Origin: Phaffia rhodozyma
Taxonomy: Eukaryota; Basidiomycota; Tremellomycetes; Cystofilobasidiales; Mrakiaceae
Assembly: GCA_014706385.1 (NCBI GenBank)
Contig: JACGZH010000007.1
Span: 193,501 to 257,500 of the forward strand
Reading direction: 5' to 3'
Length of the DNA stretch: 64,000 nt
In this document: positions 11,707 through 21,700 of the stretch, piece after piece
How the letters are laid out: every line of letters begins with the position of its first letter
Numbering within the stretch: the first letter of the stretch is position 1
Translations under genes and position numbers: made by a program
Notes under the pieces: generated by a model
What the model saw: only the letters and a program-made list of their open reading frames with translations
Databases searched by the model: none
What the model was told of the DNA's origin: nothing

Positions 11707-11789
11707 AAACACGTGACCCATAGGATCTTGATGGTTTGTAGTCTGAGGGCACCCAAGTCCAAGAGGATACGTATCAACCATCATCGGTC
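11707..11789 (+). repeat. dispersed repeat, copy A
   Basis: First of four related sequences on the same strand. It starts with AACACGTGACCCA, then GGATCTTG, then GTCTGAGGGCACCCAAGTCC, and ends GTATCAACCATCATCGGT. It lies about 50 bp before the phosphatase start codon at 11838. The 3' hairpin half is truncated compared with copies C and D. Confidence 0.75.
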
Positions 11790-11837
11790 ATAGCTATCAC
11801 TGAACCTAGCACTCTATCTGTCCCGATAGAGACATAC

Positions 11838-13683
11838 ATGGCCGTTATGATCACAAGAATTCAATTCATTCTCTTTGTACTCACAGCCATAGTTATTCTC
11901 CTCATTCTCTCCCCTTCAACCTCGCTTCCGTCCAACAGTCCGGTTGCCAAAGAGCCGATAGCGGATGACTCTGACCCAATTTTCTTTAGCCAGATCATTG
12001 CGGTAGGAGATCTCCATGGTTCTCTACCTACCGCCAAGCGTGTATTTCGGATGGCAGGAGTCATAGATCGTCAGGATAGATGGATTCTCGGCAATGGTAC
12101 ACTCGTACAAACCGGAGACATCGTTGAGTGAGTTTCTTCTCTCTCGTTCGCCCTGATACTTGTGACAGAACACATGCCGTCCTGATACAAGGAGCTGTTC
12201 AGTCGAGGACACGACACCATCGAGCTCTATAGATTTATGGAGTCGCTCCGATCAGATGCTATCAAAAATGGCGGGCAATTCTTATCATTATTGGGCAATC
12301 ATGAAATCATGAACGCTCTGGGTTCGTCTTGTCTTCAAACTGTTCTAAGGTCCGGATCCTTATGTGACTTTCCTTCCATTGTGGTATGCAGGTGACTGGC
12401 GATACGTCACACATGATGACATCAAGACATACGACGGACTTCAGAACAGGCGACAGGCGCTTTCGCCACGCGGGGAGCTTGGAAAAATGTGGCTTTCGAA
12501 GTAAGAGCAAAATCCCTTCTCTTGCTCATTAGACTTCTTACTGATGTTTGGTTGAGTCTATAGCTACTCTTTGACAGCCAAAGTTCCTCTTCATCCGCTG
12601 AAACTCGGTTCAGAATCCTCATCTCCTTATCCTGTACGTTAACCAGTTGCCTCAATTGCTGATTTGGTGCTTTGTGGTCTGAGGGCACCCAAGTCCAAAA
12701 GTGCCATGTATCGACAACCATCAGTTGAGGTCACTCTCACTATGCCTACGGGGCAATACCAAATGCTAATGTTCTTCATGGCACAGGCCGTATCTTTCAT
12801 TCATGCCGGTCTCCCGACCTATGCACCGAACCTGACACCCTACCCTCAAGCGCTGAATGAGTTAGCCAAATCGTTTCTCTGGAAAGCATTGGATGAACAA
12901 GCGAACCCAAGCCCGCCCTACCCTTATTCCGGTTTACCCTCAACATTGACACCAGACGAAGCTCATCTTTGGGGTGGAGAGGGTGTTCGTACGTAGGCCC
13001 ATACCGGCTATCAAGAATCCCTAACTCAAGACTGATCGCAACTATTATTCCTTCCTGGTTTGACATTCACACCCCAAACAGTTTGGTACAGAGGATACGC
13101 TACGGATCCAGATGTAGAAGCCTGTCGGAATGCAAAGGAGGTCATGAGCCGTATCGGAGTCCGAAGGCTCGTCATGGGTCACACCCCGAATTTTGAGGTG
13201 TGTTTCTACTTTCTAAGACTATCGAGAGTATATCGATATGTATCTTGACTCTCCACCTTTGTTGTACAGGGTATGGTATCTCGTTGTGATGGAGCGATCC
13301 TTTTGATCGACACTGGAATATCTCCTGCGTACAGTCAGTATTTTCTCTTCTCGAAGCACATCTCACAGTCTTCTTACCATGCCTTTTTTCCAGGCGGCAC
13401 GCTCTCTGCACTTTCTATCAAAACAACCCTTCGTTCCCTGACTTCGCGTGACCAACCAAAGGAAGGCCTCAAGAGGAGGTATCCCCCACGAATTTCTCTT
13501 GACCACTCCCTCGAGACTGAGATTGATGTTGAGCGAACCCAACAGGATAAGTGGATTGAAACGGAATTAGTAGAAGCAATCGAGCTGCCGGATCGAACAT
13601 CTGCAGAGGGGAACGAACGAGTTGAGGGCAGACGAAGGGTTCTTTGGCATGGATCAAACAGACTGCAAGGAACGCTTGGTTGA
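11838..13683 (+). CDS. Shewanella-like protein phosphatase (calcineurin-type metallophosphoesterase)
   Basis: Membrane-anchored or secreted metallophosphatase of the PPP-like SLP group. The N-terminus is a hydrophobic segment (IQFILFVLTAIVILLIL, about residues 8-24). All metal-site motifs are present: VGDLHG, GDIVDRG (formed across the intron 12128-12202, acceptor TTCAG), LLGNHEI, FIHAG and MGHTP. SLP-type blocks follow GNHE: DWRYVTHDDIKTY, RRQALSPRGELGKMWLSNY and WYRGYA. The C-terminus (HGSNRLQGTLG) is low in recognisable signal. One intron (12634-12786, 153 nt) is about twice the usual length here because it contains a dispersed repeat. Another uses a GTTCGT donor (12322). SLPs occur in bacteria, plants and some fungi; substrate unknown. 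Confidence 0.85.
12664..12759 (+). repeat. dispersed repeat, copy B, inside an intron
   Basis: Shares GTGGTCTGAGGGCACCCAAG, CCATGTATCGACAACCATC and GTTGAGGTCACTCTCAC with the other copies, and a trailing CCTACGGGGCA like the CCTTAGGGCA of copy C. It sits wholly within the intron between SSSPYP and AVSFIHAG of the phosphatase. Confidence 0.75.
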
Positions 13684-13971
13684 TTGACATGTATCGACTA
13701 CCACCGGCTGAGGTTGCTTTGTAGTAACCGAAGCCATATGGTTTTTATACAAGGAACTGTACAGAACCTGATCCTTTGTATCAATTTCTACTCTCAGACT
13801 TATATTCACCATATCTACAACACTTGGCAGCATTGAGGTAGCGAGTCTGACAGAAGAAGAGATGAGTCTGATAAGTCAAGCATCCAAGTATGTGTTCAGC
13901 TCAGCCAATACATTCCAGAGATTGAGAACGATCTTAAGACCATTGGCTGCCTCGACCACTGTGATGATCAT

Positions 13972-14061
13972 GTTGTATACCTGACACCGGGCGTCTAACG
14001 GGACACCGCTAAGATCAGCTGCACATGGCCCGATCAAGAATATCATCTCTGTCTCCTTGTC
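13972..14061 (+). repeat. repeated intergenic segment, copy 1 (partner at 16209-16291)
   Basis: Shares TGTTGTATAC, then AGATCAGCTGCA, CGATCAA, ATATCAT and a pyrimidine-rich TTGTC end with 16209-16291, roughly four of five bases over the last 50 positions. Each copy lies 330-410 bp before a copy (C or D) of the dispersed repeat. Confidence 0.6.
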
Positions 14062-14065
14062 TTTC

Positions 14066-14121
14066 TGTTTTGTTTTGTTTTGTTTTGTTTTGTTTTGTTT
14101 TGTTTTGTTTTGTTTTGTTTT
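14066..14121 (+). repeat. GTTTT pentanucleotide microsatellite
   Basis: About eleven consecutive copies of TGTTT/GTTTT. It generates a spurious open frame of repeated Phe-Cys-Phe-Val-Leu. It lies in the intergenic stretch between the phosphatase and the C2H2 gene. Confidence 0.95.
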
Positions 14122-14395
14122 ATTTCTTTGTCAATTTATGTTTTTTTCATGGACGATAGAGTCATCACTAATAGAATGTTTCAGGACATTGTGTCGAGTA
14201 CTCATCGTTTTTCTCTGTTCGTTCTCAGACTTGGTGGAACAGAGATGTGGACGCGTCGCGCAAAATGCTGCATATAGCCCTTCACCAGGAGAAGAACTAG
14301 GAGGCAAGGATGCTAGAGTTCGACACTGTTTTTAGTGAGGCTGAATTTGAGATTGCCATAACCGTTGAGGATGAGGTTGAGGCTGGCACAAATTG

Positions 14396-14509
14396 AACAC
14401 GTGACCCATGGGATCTTGGAGGTTTCTGGTCTGAAGACATCCTAACCCTAGAAGGATCACGTATCAACCATCATCGGTTGAGGTAACTCTCACCAAGCCT
14501 TAGGGCATA
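14396..14509 (+). repeat. dispersed repeat, copy C
   Basis: The longest copy. AACACGTGACCCATGGGATC is followed by TGGTCTGAAGACATCC, then CACGTATCAACCATCATCGG and TTGAGGTAACTCTCACCAAG. TCAACC-ATCATC-GGTTGA forms a 6-bp stem with a 6-nt loop. It ends about 35 bp before the C2H2 gene ATG at 14543. Confidence 0.75.
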
Positions 14510-14542
14510 ATCTTTCTCTCAAGAACACATCTAATAACCAAC

Positions 14543-16141
14543 ATGAGCGGGTGGGGAGACACATCGTTTCATCAATGCCGCTGGGGATTCTGCCGTCTAT
14601 CGTTTCTCACGCTTGGCTCACTTGAGAAACACGTCGAGGATCATCTGAAACGTTCAGAATCAGTCGATAGAGACGCGTTAGAGGTAACATTTCGAGATGG
14701 ATGGTACAGAGGGGAGGGGAAGAAGAGTGTAGGACTAGGTGAGTAGCTTCTTATAGAATTCGCAGAGAAACATTTCTTCCTCTGATGGATCTACTCAATG
14801 CAAACCGGATGAATGGATGTATCGATTTGAGGGAGATATATAGAAATCTGATCTGCTGCATGTTTTCTTACCTCCTCATGAGCAACAGAATCTCTGATAG
14901 AGCAACTCGGTCATCACAAGAAGCCTAGGTTGTCTGACTTCACTCAGCAGACCAGCTCATACCATGCCGACTCGTCGACTTCTGGGTCCGCACCGGCAGC
15001 CATCATCGTCACCTCCACCTCGTCTTTTCTTCACTCTTCTTCGCGTCCTCATCCGGCCGGCTCACCTTCATCCCAAAGACAGTCACAGTCTCAACTCCAA
15101 TCACAGTCCCAACCACGGACCTCAACCACAAGCCCAGACATGAATGTCTCTCCTTCTAAACTGCGCTCCCAATCGCGTCGATATCTTTCTCAGAAATCGG
15201 GAGACCTCGACCTGTCAAAGTCGAGTCAAGACGCGTCTTTCTCTTCTGTTCCTTCGCGTGGATCGCAGTCGCAGGCGGCTGTCAGACGACCATCCACTGG
15301 CGAGTTGTCTGCAGAAAGTAGAACTCAACAGCCGGGCGCCAAAGTACGGCACACGACTCCCCATGTTAAATCTTTAACAGGCTCTGCCGGTGGTCCCTCT
15401 TCGTTATCGAAAGGGAAATCAAGGGCGTCAACCTTAGAAGTAAAGTCGTTTTCTCAAGCTGAATTACCGAACAAAAAGTCTCGGAAGAAGAAGATCGCGA
15501 GTGGTTCTCCATGTGGCGCGACAACAGGAGCAGGAAGGCCGTCCACGCATCTAACGCAGACTCCGACCACGACGAAGTCGAAGAAGAAAGCGACAACGAA
15601 CTCGGATGAAGATATACTAGATCTATTGGTGATGGACACTCCGTCGCCAGTCTCTCGACCTGTTACTCTTCCAGAGCTTGACGTCAAACATGAGGAAGGC
15701 GGGGATGATGTTCAAATTCTGACGGGCTCTCCTTGGGGGTTTCGTTCAGTCCAGTCGACTAGATCTGCTCAAGAAGACATCGTCTCCTCAGATCAAGCGA
15801 CAGCTTTAGTTGCCGATTCTGCAGACAAGCGAACGACACAAGATTCGTTATTGTCGCCGAAAGAAGACACAGAGATGGTCGACTTCACGTCGACTCCTTC
15901 TGATGCTTCACGCCCATCTGGGTCTACTTCAGTGTCTGTCATTCCTTCCGGTCTAACCCAACCAATAGAGCAGGATAGACAGGATAGTCAGAATGATCCG
16001 GATGTTTCGTTGGAATCTGACCTCGGAATTCAAACTCAGGTTGACGTTCAAGCTGTGATGAACTTTCATGGGATCCCGATCCCTGATCATCTGTTCGAGA
16101 TGGGACATGACTCATTGCATGCAGAAGAGGAGAACGAGTGA
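14543..16141 (+). CDS. C2H2 zinc-finger protein with long Ser/Thr-rich region
   Basis: Two exons. Exon 1 (14543 to about 14740) carries one C2H2 finger, C-x4-C-x12-H-x3-H, in QCRWGFCRLSFLTLGSLEKH plus VEDH. The intron (GTGAGT...CAACAG, ending 14887) joins in frame as VGLGES/LIEQLGHHKKPRLSDF, where a GLG to GLE shift at the split codon gives GLESLIEQLG. Exon 2 is one long open frame, rich in Ser, Gln and Thr with basic patches (NKKSRKKKIASG, TKSKKKATTNSDED), a possible nuclear localisation signal. The C-terminus ends with an ordered-looking segment, VQAVMNFHGIPIPDHLF. A DNA-binding or chromatin role is possible but I do not recognise an orthologue. About 490 residues. Confidence 0.7.
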
Positions 16142-16208
16142 GCTCAGGCGACGTGTCGGTAGAGGAGAAGGAGGATCTTTCAGCAGGGAGACTTGATCTC
16201 TTCTCTTC

Positions 16209-16291
16209 TGTTGTATACATAACACTTTGGATGCCATGTCTGAGATCAGCTGCATGTGGCTCGATCAAACATATCATTCCTTTCTCTTTGT
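16209..16291 (+). repeat. repeated intergenic segment, copy 2 (partner at 13972-14061)
   Basis: Second copy of TGTTGTATAC...AGATCAGCTGCA...CGATCAA...ATATCAT...TTGTC. It starts about 70 bp after the C2H2 gene stop and is followed after some 270 bp by copy D of the dispersed repeat. Confidence 0.6.
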
Positions 16292-16564
16292 CTCTATATG
16301 CCTTGGTCTATGGACTGTAGATCCACCACCAGGTTGTTCATCATGACTTACAGCCAGTCGAACCGATTAAACGAAATTGTTTACAAAGAAGGAGACATCA
16401 ATCTCAACAGCTGGCAAAGCCCATGAAGTCGGGTGAGGAGAACAATCTTTCGCATCATCAATTGTGCTGGTGTTTAACACAGCTGCCGCTGACGCTAAGA
16501 CTGATGCCGACGCTGACACTGCCCCCATCGGCGGGGGCAAACTAAACCTATGAGTTATACGATT

Positions 16565-16650
16565 TTGGTGGTTTGTGGTCTGAGAACACCCTAGTCCAGA
16601 AGGCCCATGTATCAACCATCATCGGTTGAGGTTACTTTCTTGGAGCCAAA
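16565..16650 (+). repeat. dispersed repeat, copy D
   Basis: Contains GGTTTGTGGTCTGAG, ACACCCTAGTCCAGAAGG, CATGTATCAACCATCATCGG and TTGAGGTTACT. The TCAACC/GGTTGA hairpin is intact. It lies just upstream of the TatD-like gene. The CACGTG-bearing left part seen in A and C is missing. Confidence 0.75.
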
Positions 16651-16671
16651 GCAAACTGGCTGTTCTATAGT

Positions 16672-18414
16672 ATGTGCCCGTCCATCGACTACGCTGACCG
16701 TCCTGCTCGTTCAGGAGAATTAAGCCAAGGTCCAGATCCTAAACTTCTGAGTCGACGTGAGCTTGTACCAGTTCATCCTATTCTTCCTTGCCACGGATAC
16801 CGAGCTCACCTCTCCCTTCTTCATTAATCGCTTGGGTTGATCGTGGTGAAACCTTCCAAACAAACCGACCATCGCGTCGATTTCCCCCCGACTACCCAGT
16901 GCATGATGCACATTGCCATCCAACAACATCGACGCCTTCACCTGGATCGCTAGAGATTCTAAAGGGATTGAATGTTGGCTCGATCACGGCGATGAGTTCT
17001 GATTTCAAGGATCAACAGCAGGTGGTCGAACTAGCGGTAGGAGCTGGAAATAGAGTCATTCCTTCTTTCGGTGAGCCAATCTGTTTCATTGGCTATGGAA
17101 GGATGATTGAGTAAGAGGAGAAGGGTGTTTGATGGCTCGAAAAGGTCTTCTCGACAGGTTATCACCCATGGACGACCCATCAGATCTCTCTCAAGCCCAT
17201 CAGTCCGAGTTTCTCCAAACGAGATCACTATAGCTCTGTCTTTCTCACCAACAAATCACCGCTCCTTCACCAGAGGCTTCTTGACGACTTATTACCGTAC
17301 CTTCCGAACCCGACGCATCTATCGAGTCTCCTCCCTGGCTTGAAGGATAATCTCTCGAAGTTCCCAGGGTCTCAGCTGGGAGAAGTCGGTCTAGACAAAA
17401 AGGCGAGGGTCCCGTTTCCGGTTGAATGGTTGGAAGCGCATCGATCGGATGAGGACATCACAAACCAGTCCTGTACCCTTAGGACGTCTTCATTGACCAA
17501 GTTAGACTTGGAGAGTGAAGAGAAGGAAAAGAAAGATATGGCAAGGCTGACTCGGATGAAGCTGACACCTTTCTTCACCTCGCTGGAGCATCAACGAACG
17601 ATCCTTCATGCTCAGATGGCCGTCTTGAAGGATATCATTCTGAGCACACCTATAGATGTCGAGTGGGGTCGTTCAGTCAGCTTCCACGCGGTCGGAGTGA
17701 CGTCTTGGGTGGAGGATGCGCTGAGATATTGGGAGATGGATGTGTTTGGAGGAGACAGGCTCGTTTGGAGGAATAGAGTCAAGGTGCTGATACATAGTTG
17801 TGGGTTAAAATGGCAGGCTTGGAAGCCCCTTGAGGTTTGTCTTTACGTTCTTCTACTGAATCCTGTTCTCTTCTCTGAAGGAGACAGAAAGATCTTGCAC
17901 CGATTCTCTGTCCTGTCTCGTTTGTTTGTTCCGCTTTCATTTAAACCGACTTCATCTTTATGATAAACCGCAGAAAGAACATCCCAACATATACCTATCC
18001 CTATCTCCACTCCTTCTCTATCCAACACGGACACCTACAAAGATCCCCCGATTGACCAATCTTCCAGAAACGATCGAGTGCTGTAACCCTGATCGGATCC
18101 TGATCGAGTCTGATCAGTCGAATCTGAACAAATCGGAAGGAGCACTCTGGGACTGTGTCCTCGGTCTAGCAGAAGGAAGGATGGGAGATCCGATAGAGCC
18201 TGCTGACCTGGCAGAGGTCGAGGCGTCCGAGAAAGAAGATGAATGGGCGGAACGAGTGGAACGTACGATCGAGAGGTTAGAAAAAAACTGGAAGGTCTGG
18301 AGAGGAGAGATCGAGGAAGTTGTGGTTGATAAGAAAGGGAGGAGGACGAAAGGTAAGAGGGGAAAGATTGTGAGCGAACTCATCATGGGGAGCGATAGTG
18401 AGGATGAACTTTGA
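16672..18414 (+). CDS. TatD-like metal-dependent hydrolase (S. pombe scn1 type)
   Basis: TIM-barrel metallohydrolase of the TatD DNase group; the fungal members include S. pombe Scn1, known as a Cut9-interacting protein. Visible blocks: YPVHDAHCHPTTST (metal-binding HxH), LNVGSITAMSSDFKDQQQVV, VIPSFGYHPW (joined across an intron), LLPYLPNPTHLSSLLPG, LGEVGLDKKARVPFP, LEHQRTILHAQMAVLKD, SVSFHAVG, SWVEDALRYWE, KVLIHSCGLKWQ, KEHPNIYLSLSP (after a GTTTGT intron) and DRILIESDQ. The tail is charged: EKNWKVWRGEIEEVV, KKGRRTKGKRGK and SDSEDEL. The first exon is not settled. An ATG at 16672 can be spliced through an intron 16757-16899 to HDAHCHP, but the longer frame PPDYPVHDAHCHP also looks coding, so the 5' end is provisional. 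Confidence 0.75.
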
Positions 18415-18750
18415 TATATATATGTTCATGTCTCGTCTCAAAGGCGCTCTTTTAACCCATCTTCCTTGACTCTTCTAAAAGATGAGCGAACAGAGAGAAC
18501 AAGGATGACACTGATGAAGCTCCAGAAATTGTGATCGACACAGAAAGCTTGTTCGTTCGTACAGTACAGAAGAGTAAATTCATTCTCTATTGTAATACAT
18601 TGCAAGACGGAGGAGGAAGGTCAAGAAAAGAAGGAACGATGTTCCAAGAGATGAGGAAGGATGAAAAGGAGTGACCAAGTTATAGTTCGAGATTGTACAG
18701 GAGGAAGGGCACCCTGTGCATTCGCTTTTTGTTGCATGAAAACATAATAC
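18415..18750. other. intergenic region between convergent genes
   Basis: About 335 bp between the TatD-like stop and the SNU114 stop; expected to hold both 3' ends. I see no additional gene or element. Confidence 0.5.
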
Positions 18751-21700
18751 TTAACCGAGGAGATCTGCGTTGCCCGATGCTGAAAGCGCGATGATCGTAT
18801 CTGTAAGAAGCGAGTGAAAGAGATTGAACGAGATCGATAAGGGGATATAAACATCAGCAACCTCGGGGAAACAAAGTCGGCTTGATTTGCTTGGATGAAC
18901 GAACCTTGCTCCAAATATTTCGAAACAGCGATTCCATCACCAAGGCCTTTTCGCCTTCGCGTCTTAAGAACAAGATCTCTAGCCAAAGACTGTCCAGTAG
19001 CTGGCTCTAAAGGCCGAAGAACAATAGAGGTATCGGTCGGGTCTCCTGTTAAAACGACACGTAATGAAACAACGATATCAGAACCAAAAATGCATTATCC
19101 GCAAGGGGGAGGAGAACAAGGAAAGAGAAAAGATAGAAAATAGAGAAGCGAACCTGGAACTATAGCCCAATGATCGAATGTTTGCGTGCAGAAAGCCTGA
19201 CCCTGCGTGGCAGTTCTCAGGTCCGTCTCGAAACCATTGGCATCCAACACAGGGATCAACGCCTTGACGGTATAGAGTGGGGAACCAGCCTTGGGTGTAT
19301 CCCTAACAACGTGTCCTCGTCGACGAGCTAGGACGGTGAAGACGGCGGAGACACAATCCGCCGGTGCCTGGACCTCGACAGAGAACATGGGCTCCATCAA
19401 TCGAGGAGACGCCTTTATTGTTTTCCAGGCGATACATAGACAGTCAATAAAGGAAAGAGCACACAAGGCGAGGTAGGAAAGAGAAAAAATAGAAGAAATA
19501 AGAAGAACAACAACGGACCATGAGGAAAGAAGAATAGCAGACTCGTCGAGCTGTGGGGATGATCTGACCACTACCTCGAAGAATAGCTTCCTGTGCAATA
19601 GTAGCATCCAAGATTCTGAACTTGACATTGCGTATCGCTAGAGAGATAGGAGAAAAGCGAATCTGTCTGAGTACGTGACTCGGAGGAATCTAGATAAATA
19701 AAGGTGATAGTGTTCGGAACTCACGTTCGTCGCACAACGGTCCTTCTCTAGCTCCCCACTGGAATCCTTGCTTGATCGACTCCTTCACGCTGAGCAGTAA
19801 CTTCTTATCAACCTGTTGCCCGTTCATCCCCATCGTCAGAAGAAAGAAGAGAGAAGAGACAAATTCGATCCGGTAAGCTTAAGGCCGACAAATGTCTAAA
19901 CAAAACAGGCACGGAAGAAGAGGAGGGGTTTGAGCGAAATGAACAGTACTGACTTCGGAAGGAAGGGTATCATCCATCAAGATATTCGGTCCGTTCTCAT
20001 CCGGTCCGAAGGCCCAGATAGATCTCGAAGCCAACAGATCCCATTGGTACTTGGCCTCAAAGTGCTTTCCTCTCTCCTTAGGAGTCATCCTCATCGATAC
20101 CCGACCGGTCTCGATATCCTCTGCAATCCCGGTCTCCAAGGGCTCGGCAATCATCGTGAGTTTATTCCTTTGCAGGTTGTTAATTGCCAAGTGAAGGTTC
20201 GAACAAGCCAACCATCAGTTTGCACTCGCCAGACAATGCGTCGCTGGAAAAGTAACGGTGAGCACTTACTTCTTGTTGGGGGTCTCGGCATACACCTTGA
20301 GAGCAGAAGTCTCGATGACGGTCTCTCTGAACTGAACGATCGGATCGGACACCTTGATCTCGATTTCTGCAAAGATCCTTCTTAGGTCATGCATGACCGA
20401 GTCCAAATAAAGCTCTCCGGTTCCAAGGATGATATGCTCTCCACTCTCTTCAACCTTGGTCGACACGAGCGGGTAAGACTTGTTGATCTTTCGAAGACCG
20501 TCCAACATCTTGGGAAGCTCTGAAGGCGCGATCGGCTCGACAGCGATCTTCAAGACGGATTGTGTGATGTGCTTGATGGGTCGGAAGATGTATAGGTCGT
20601 CCTCGATCGAGGTGGACACGATGGTGGCGGTCTTGGTGATCGAGTTGTCGATTCCACCGATGAGCACTAGACAACCCGGGGGAGCTTCCTCAGTCTCGAC
20701 GAAATATCTATACAGACGAGGCGGGGAACGGCGATGAGCAAAAAGATGAAACCCAAGAGACCTGGAAGAGAGATAGGAAAGAGGGGAAGCAAACTGACCT
20801 GGACTCATAGATCCAAAGGTTGTCCACCACAGAGATCACCATATCTTCTTCATCGTCGATCGAATAACCTTCTCCCAATACCTTGACCGGCTGACCCCTC
20901 TTAAGAGTTCCGCTCATCACCCTTCCAAACGCCCTAAACTCCTGCGCGTCTGATGTCGGGTACAGCTTGGACACGTGGATGACCACAGGGCCTTCGGGAT
21001 CAACCTTGAGCATGGAAGCGGCCAAGTCGGTGTTGAGGGGTCCGGTGTAGGTGTGCTGAATCTTGTTGGCGGCGTTCTCTTTCGGACTAGGAACATGGTT
21101 GACGATCATGTCGACCAAACCAGTCGATGGGCCGAAGAACTGATCCAACACCACCTTCAACAACGGCTTGACATCGATCTTGTACGTCGCTGGCTTGAGA
21201 ACGATCCCAAGGGAGGCCAGCGTGTTTTTCAAATTTTCGGAATCTTCACTCAAGACCTATCCGACCCAAAACACGCTCTTTCATCAGGCATAGGAACCAA
21301 CTCGAGTGAGATGCAGCATGAGAAAGGACATACCTGAGTGTATAGCTTGTAGAGGGGTTCCAATACGAAATGGACGAATGACCTTGGAGTATCGATCGAG
21401 CCGGCCGATTTTGTAAACTTGCGGTTTTCGACATCGTAATAGATGTTTCCCCATAACCTCTGCGCGAATTGGTCAACATCAAGGGGACCTAGGATTTGTT
21501 AAGACGAGTTCACCATCACCACCCGTATGCATGCGCATTCCCACACAAATCCACACCCCCATCCGTATTCATTACACGTTCGAGATCATCATCCAACACG
21601 TCCAGAAATTGAGGAGAGAAGAAGAAGAAGAGGAAGAAGAAGAAGAAGCAAAGAAGAAAGAGCAAGAAATTCAGCGTACGTCTCGGATGGTTCGCTCTGT

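Larger units (their letters stand above)
8817..11837. other. 3-kb region without a convincing gene
   Basis: The first ~300 bp should be the promoter of the minus-strand peptide gene. The rest is AT/purine-rich with short homopolymer runs (poly-A near 10633-10648), a heptamer repeat near 11500 and several CACGTG boxes. No spliced coding chain with recognisable domains could be assembled on either strand. A 40-codon ORF at 9658-9780 is listed separately with low confidence. A non-coding RNA could be hidden here; I cannot tell. Confidence 0.5.

Noticed and set aside
12128..12210. Apparent frameshift and loss of the DRG metal motif in the phosphatase
   Set aside because: An acceptor at TTCAG (12201-12202) restores GDIVDRGHDTIELY in phase; the frame break came from choosing the earlier GACAG.
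14057..14335. Frame with repeated Phe-Val-Leu-Phe-Cys
   Set aside because: Product of the GTTTT pentanucleotide microsatellite.
11740..16640. tRNA-derived (SINE) origin of the dispersed repeat
   Set aside because: TGGTCTGAGGG resembles a box A and GGTTGAGGTCA weakly resembles a box B, but too many box B positions mismatch to claim it.
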